From assembly GCF_000006565.2 (NCBI RefSeq), contig NC_031476.1, positions 4,587,900 to 4,651,899 on the forward strand: 64,000 nt of DNA, in the 5' to 3' direction. This stretch comes from Toxoplasma gondii ME49. Taxonomy: Eukaryota; Apicomplexa; Conoidasida; Eucoccidiorida; Sarcocystidae. A program made the translations under genes and the position numbers. Below are positions 61,827 to 64,000 of this stretch, one piece after another; the first letter of the stretch is position 1; the number at the start of each line of letters is the position of its first letter. The notes under the pieces were generated by a model, which saw nothing but the letters and a program-made list of their open reading frames with translations, did not search any database and was not told the DNA's origin.

Positions 61827-64000
61827 ATGTCAAGTGCCGGGACTTCCACAGGACTTCAGGGAAATCGTGAAGCGGAAGGCAGGGCGGTGAGCCCTGCCGA
61901 ACACGCTCTGGATGGAATGGGTTTTCTAGGGAAAAGCTGGAGCTCAAACGAATATGGTAGCAGCTGCTCTAGCAGGCGTAAGCGAAGATGCCTTCATGGA
62001 AATTTTCCAGCTTACTATGCCGGGAGACGTGCATTTGTACGTTCACACAATTGTAGCCAGCAAAGCTCAGTATACATGGACAGGCCGGCAGATGGTTGCT
62101 GTAGACTTAGTGGCGGACCGGCTGCGGAGATTGATATGTGCTCTGCCCCCGTCGGGCCCTCCAACAGCTACGAAACTCATCTCTGCACCTCAGAGTTGGT
62201 ACAAGGGCATGTTGGTATTCGCGATATTGATCCACGTTTGGATGCAGTTCTGTCGTCTCTGGGTGGTATTTTCTTTGAAGGTAAGGATGTCCTGGACATA
62301 GGGTGTAATGCGGGGTGCCTTTGCTTAGCCACTGCGGGGTTGCTGCACGCGAGGAGTGTCACGGGTGTGGATATCGATGAGGACTTAGTTGCACTGGCGA
62401 ACTCCGCGCTTGAAGAACTACGTACATTGGCTCTGCGCCGCCATACAGTTCTGTCATCGTTGACATGTCAAAAAACTGTAAAGTCCAGTGTTGACCACGA
62501 AAGTCCCGAAACTTCCGGGAGTTGTGTTTCAGCTTCGTCGCCGTATCCAGGCAGCGAAACGAAGCGCACTGACCTGGACACGGGAAACTGCATCATTTCA
62601 GGGTCTCCAGCGAAGGCCACTAGGAATCTGGTGATGACCTCAGCGGTTGGGGAGCGTCTGCCTACAATTCCAGATCTTGACAGGGGGTGTAAGGACGATA
62701 AGGGGCTCTCCGGTGCTCCATATGGTATTAGCGAACATCCAGAAAACCCTGAGAACAATTCTTTGAAACAATCAGGAGGGGTATCAAAGCGAAGTCCGGG
62801 ATCGCATTTTTCACAGGTGTTCGGGCGTCTACTGTGGAACGCCCTGGTGACAGAGGCAACTACTGGAGAGGTGAGAGAGCCTGGTTTGGAAAGCACAAGA
62901 CTATCTAAAACCGAGAGGCGAACGAAAGAGGTATGTGATGGCCACGTTCCCTCGAATGTACAGAGTGGCTTCACGGGTATGGCCACGAGTACTGGCATTT
63001 CGACCCGTGCCACCGATTCTACTGAACGAGAGGCAGCTTTCCCATTCAATGTCTCTTTTCACTCAACTGATATCGTCGGTGGCCTGGCCTCACAGACCTC
63101 CTCTGCGATAGTACAGAACGAAAGGGAGCATCCGTCGCCTCTTGGCTCTGAGGAGTGTTACTGCGAACTTCTAGGGACTGTCAGTCGCGCAGTCGGGTCA
63201 CTGCCGAAGGGGGCATTGCTGAGTCCTGGATCCTTTGATATAGTAATATGCTTTTCAGTTACGAAGTGGATTCATCTTCATCATGGAGACTGTGGCATTC
63301 TGCTGCTTTTCTCGCGGCTTCACGCTCTGTTGAAGCCCGACGGAATCCTTCTTCTCGAGCCTCAGGACTGGGCTTCGTATCGTCGCGCAAGACGGCTATC
63401 TTCCGACTTCAAGCAGCAGCTGCACCATATTCGTTTGCCTCCGAAGACGTTTACTTCCATTCTTACCGCAAACAGTGGCAGCAGAAAATCGCAGTGCTCG
63501 TCTTGTGTGATCTGTGACGCGTGGTCCAACGATGCCAAGACAGCGGCTTCAACGGAGTTGTCTGCGGTGACAGACAAGCAATGTGAACAATATGAGCCGA
63601 AGTCTGAGACAGCAGAGAACGGTTGCCAGTGTGCCTGTCGCATCGTATCTTCTCTGATTCCACCGTGTGATGGATCATCGCAAGGTTTGTCGGCTAAAAA
63701 ACCTGTCCAGCCGTTTGCTCTCATGTGTTCATTAAACCCGTGGACCAATGACGTCCGAATCAGCAAACACCAGCAAAGTGGTGCTTACGGGGGGACGATG
63801 TGGGATGAGTCGCGAGCTGCCGCGGACGGAAGAGCGGCGCCCCGTCCCCATCAGTTGTCAGTGGATGAAGTATGCAAACATGGTAATGTTACTGCCAGAA
63901 AGAGCGACGAGGGGTATTTGGATGGTGTCTTCGATGATGATCAACGGTGTTCACAGGCGCCTGCTAATCACGTTTTCCAGAAAGGTTCAGAGGTCGTGAA
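61827..64000 (+). CDS. Bin3/MePCE-type RNA methylphosphate capping enzyme (partial, runs off the window)
   Basis: SAM-dependent methyltransferase of the Bin3/BCDIN3 family, which puts a gamma-monomethyl cap on the 5' phosphate of small RNAs such as 7SK or U6. One uninterrupted frame runs from ATG 61827 (in-frame TGA about 30 nt upstream) to the right edge, at least 724 aa. A basic RRKRR and LHGNFPAYYAGRR match the family's conserved GN..YYGYR start. SAM motif I is KDVLDIGCNAGCLCLATAG (about residues 152-170), followed by VTGVDIDEDLV. After a Ser/Glu-rich insertion of about 265 residues come FNVSFHSTDIV, FDIVICFSVTKWIHLHHGDC (about 469-488), LLKPDGILLLEPQDWASY and HHIRLPPKTFTSIL, all diagnostic of Bin3. 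A second disordered insertion follows. The family's last strand (VYLF-type) is not reached, so the 3' end lies outside. Family assignment is firm; the RNA substrate is unknown. Confidence 0.93.
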   Translation, partial: MSSAGTSTGLQGNREAEGRAVSPAEHALDGMGFLGKSWSSNEYGSSCSSRRKRRCLHGNFPAYYAGRRAFVRSHNCSQQSSVYMDRPADGCCRLSGGPAAEIDMCSAPVGPSNSYETHLCTSELVQGHVGIRDIDPRLDAVLSSLGGIFFEGKDVLDIGCNAGCLCLATAGLLHARSVTGVDIDEDLVALANSALEELRTLALRRHTVLSSLTCQKTVKSSVDHESPETSGSCVSASSPYPGSETKRTDLDTGNCIISGSPAKATRNLVMTSAVGERLPTIPDLDRGCKDDKGLSGAPYGISEHPENPENNSLKQSGGVSKRSPGSHFSQVFGRLLWNALVTEATTGEVREPGLESTRLSKTERRTKEVCDGHVPSNVQSGFTGMATSTGISTRATDSTEREAAFPFNVSFHSTDIVGGLASQTSSAIVQNEREHPSPLGSEECYCELLGTVSRAVGSLPKGALLSPGSFDIVICFSVTKWIHLHHGDCGILLLFSRLHALLKPDGILLLEPQDWASYRRARRLSSDFKQQLHHIRLPPKTFTSILTANSGSRKSQCSSCVICDAWSNDAKTAASTELSAVTDKQCEQYEPKSETAENGCQCACRIVSSLIPPCDGSSQGLSAKKPVQPFALMCSLNPWTNDVRISKHQQSGAYGGTMWDESRAAADGRAAPRPHQLSVDEVCKHGNVTARKSDEGYLDGVFDDDQRCSQAPANHVFQKGSEVV

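Noticed and set aside
1..64000. tRNA, rRNA, CRISPR arrays, phage or bacterial genes
   Set aside because: None were recognised on either strand by eye; a tRNAscan/Infernal run would be decisive.

Overview
The window looks like nuclear DNA of a coccidian apicomplexan, most like the Toxoplasma/Neospora/Hammondia/Besnoitia group. Genes are split by many GT-AG introns whose phases can be joined exactly. Conserved domains carry long, low-complexity, Ser/Gly/Glu-rich insertions. Intergenic and intronic DNA is peppered with (TA)n tracts and TGCATGC motifs. A cytosolic GH77 glucanotransferase fits the amylopectin metabolism of this group. The species cannot be decided from the sequence. No bacterial genes, CRISPR arrays, tRNA, rRNA or intact mobile element were seen.

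Layout. (1) 0.1-8.6 kb, plus: a SWAP-type splicing regulator (DRY_EERY plus two SURP domains), 9 predicted exons including a 13-nt microexon. (2) 10.5-13.6 kb, minus: a leucine-rich repeat protein. (3) 15.6-18.3 kb, plus: a disordered protein of unknown function. (4) 20.4-22.8 kb, plus: NIP7, the 60S ribosome biogenesis factor, complete in 5 exons. (5) 23.5-29.7 kb, minus: a many-exon type I membrane protein of unknown function. (6) 30.6-33.9 kb, plus: a Ser-rich protein of unknown function. (7) 34.9-36.4 kb, minus: ASCC1-like KH plus 2H-phosphoesterase protein. (8) 38.9-46.4 kb, minus: a large helical-repeat protein with a likely mitochondrial presequence, of the HPR/RAP organellar RNA-binding type. 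(9) 47.2-48.2 kb, minus: a small five-exon secreted protein of unknown function. (10) 49.0-51.2 kb, minus: 4-alpha-glucanotransferase. (11) 53.8-57.4 kb, minus: a large disordered protein with an AP2-like N-terminus. (12) 58.6-59.1 kb, minus: unresolved coding fragment. (13) 61.8 kb to the right edge, plus: a Bin3/MePCE-type RNA methylphosphate capping methyltransferase, cut by the edge.

The neighbourhood is a typical eukaryotic mix rather than an operon. Several genes share an RNA theme (splicing regulator, ribosome biogenesis, ASCC1, organellar RNA-binding candidate, RNA capping enzyme), but nothing shows that they act together. Exon models were built by matching splice-site consensus and codon phase by eye. 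Most junctions are phase-exact. The entries name those that are not. I found no convincing case for a wholly new multi-gene system. The most novel items are the secreted five-exon protein, the membrane protein, the methyltransferase split by a ~265-residue insertion, and the microexon in the splicing regulator.
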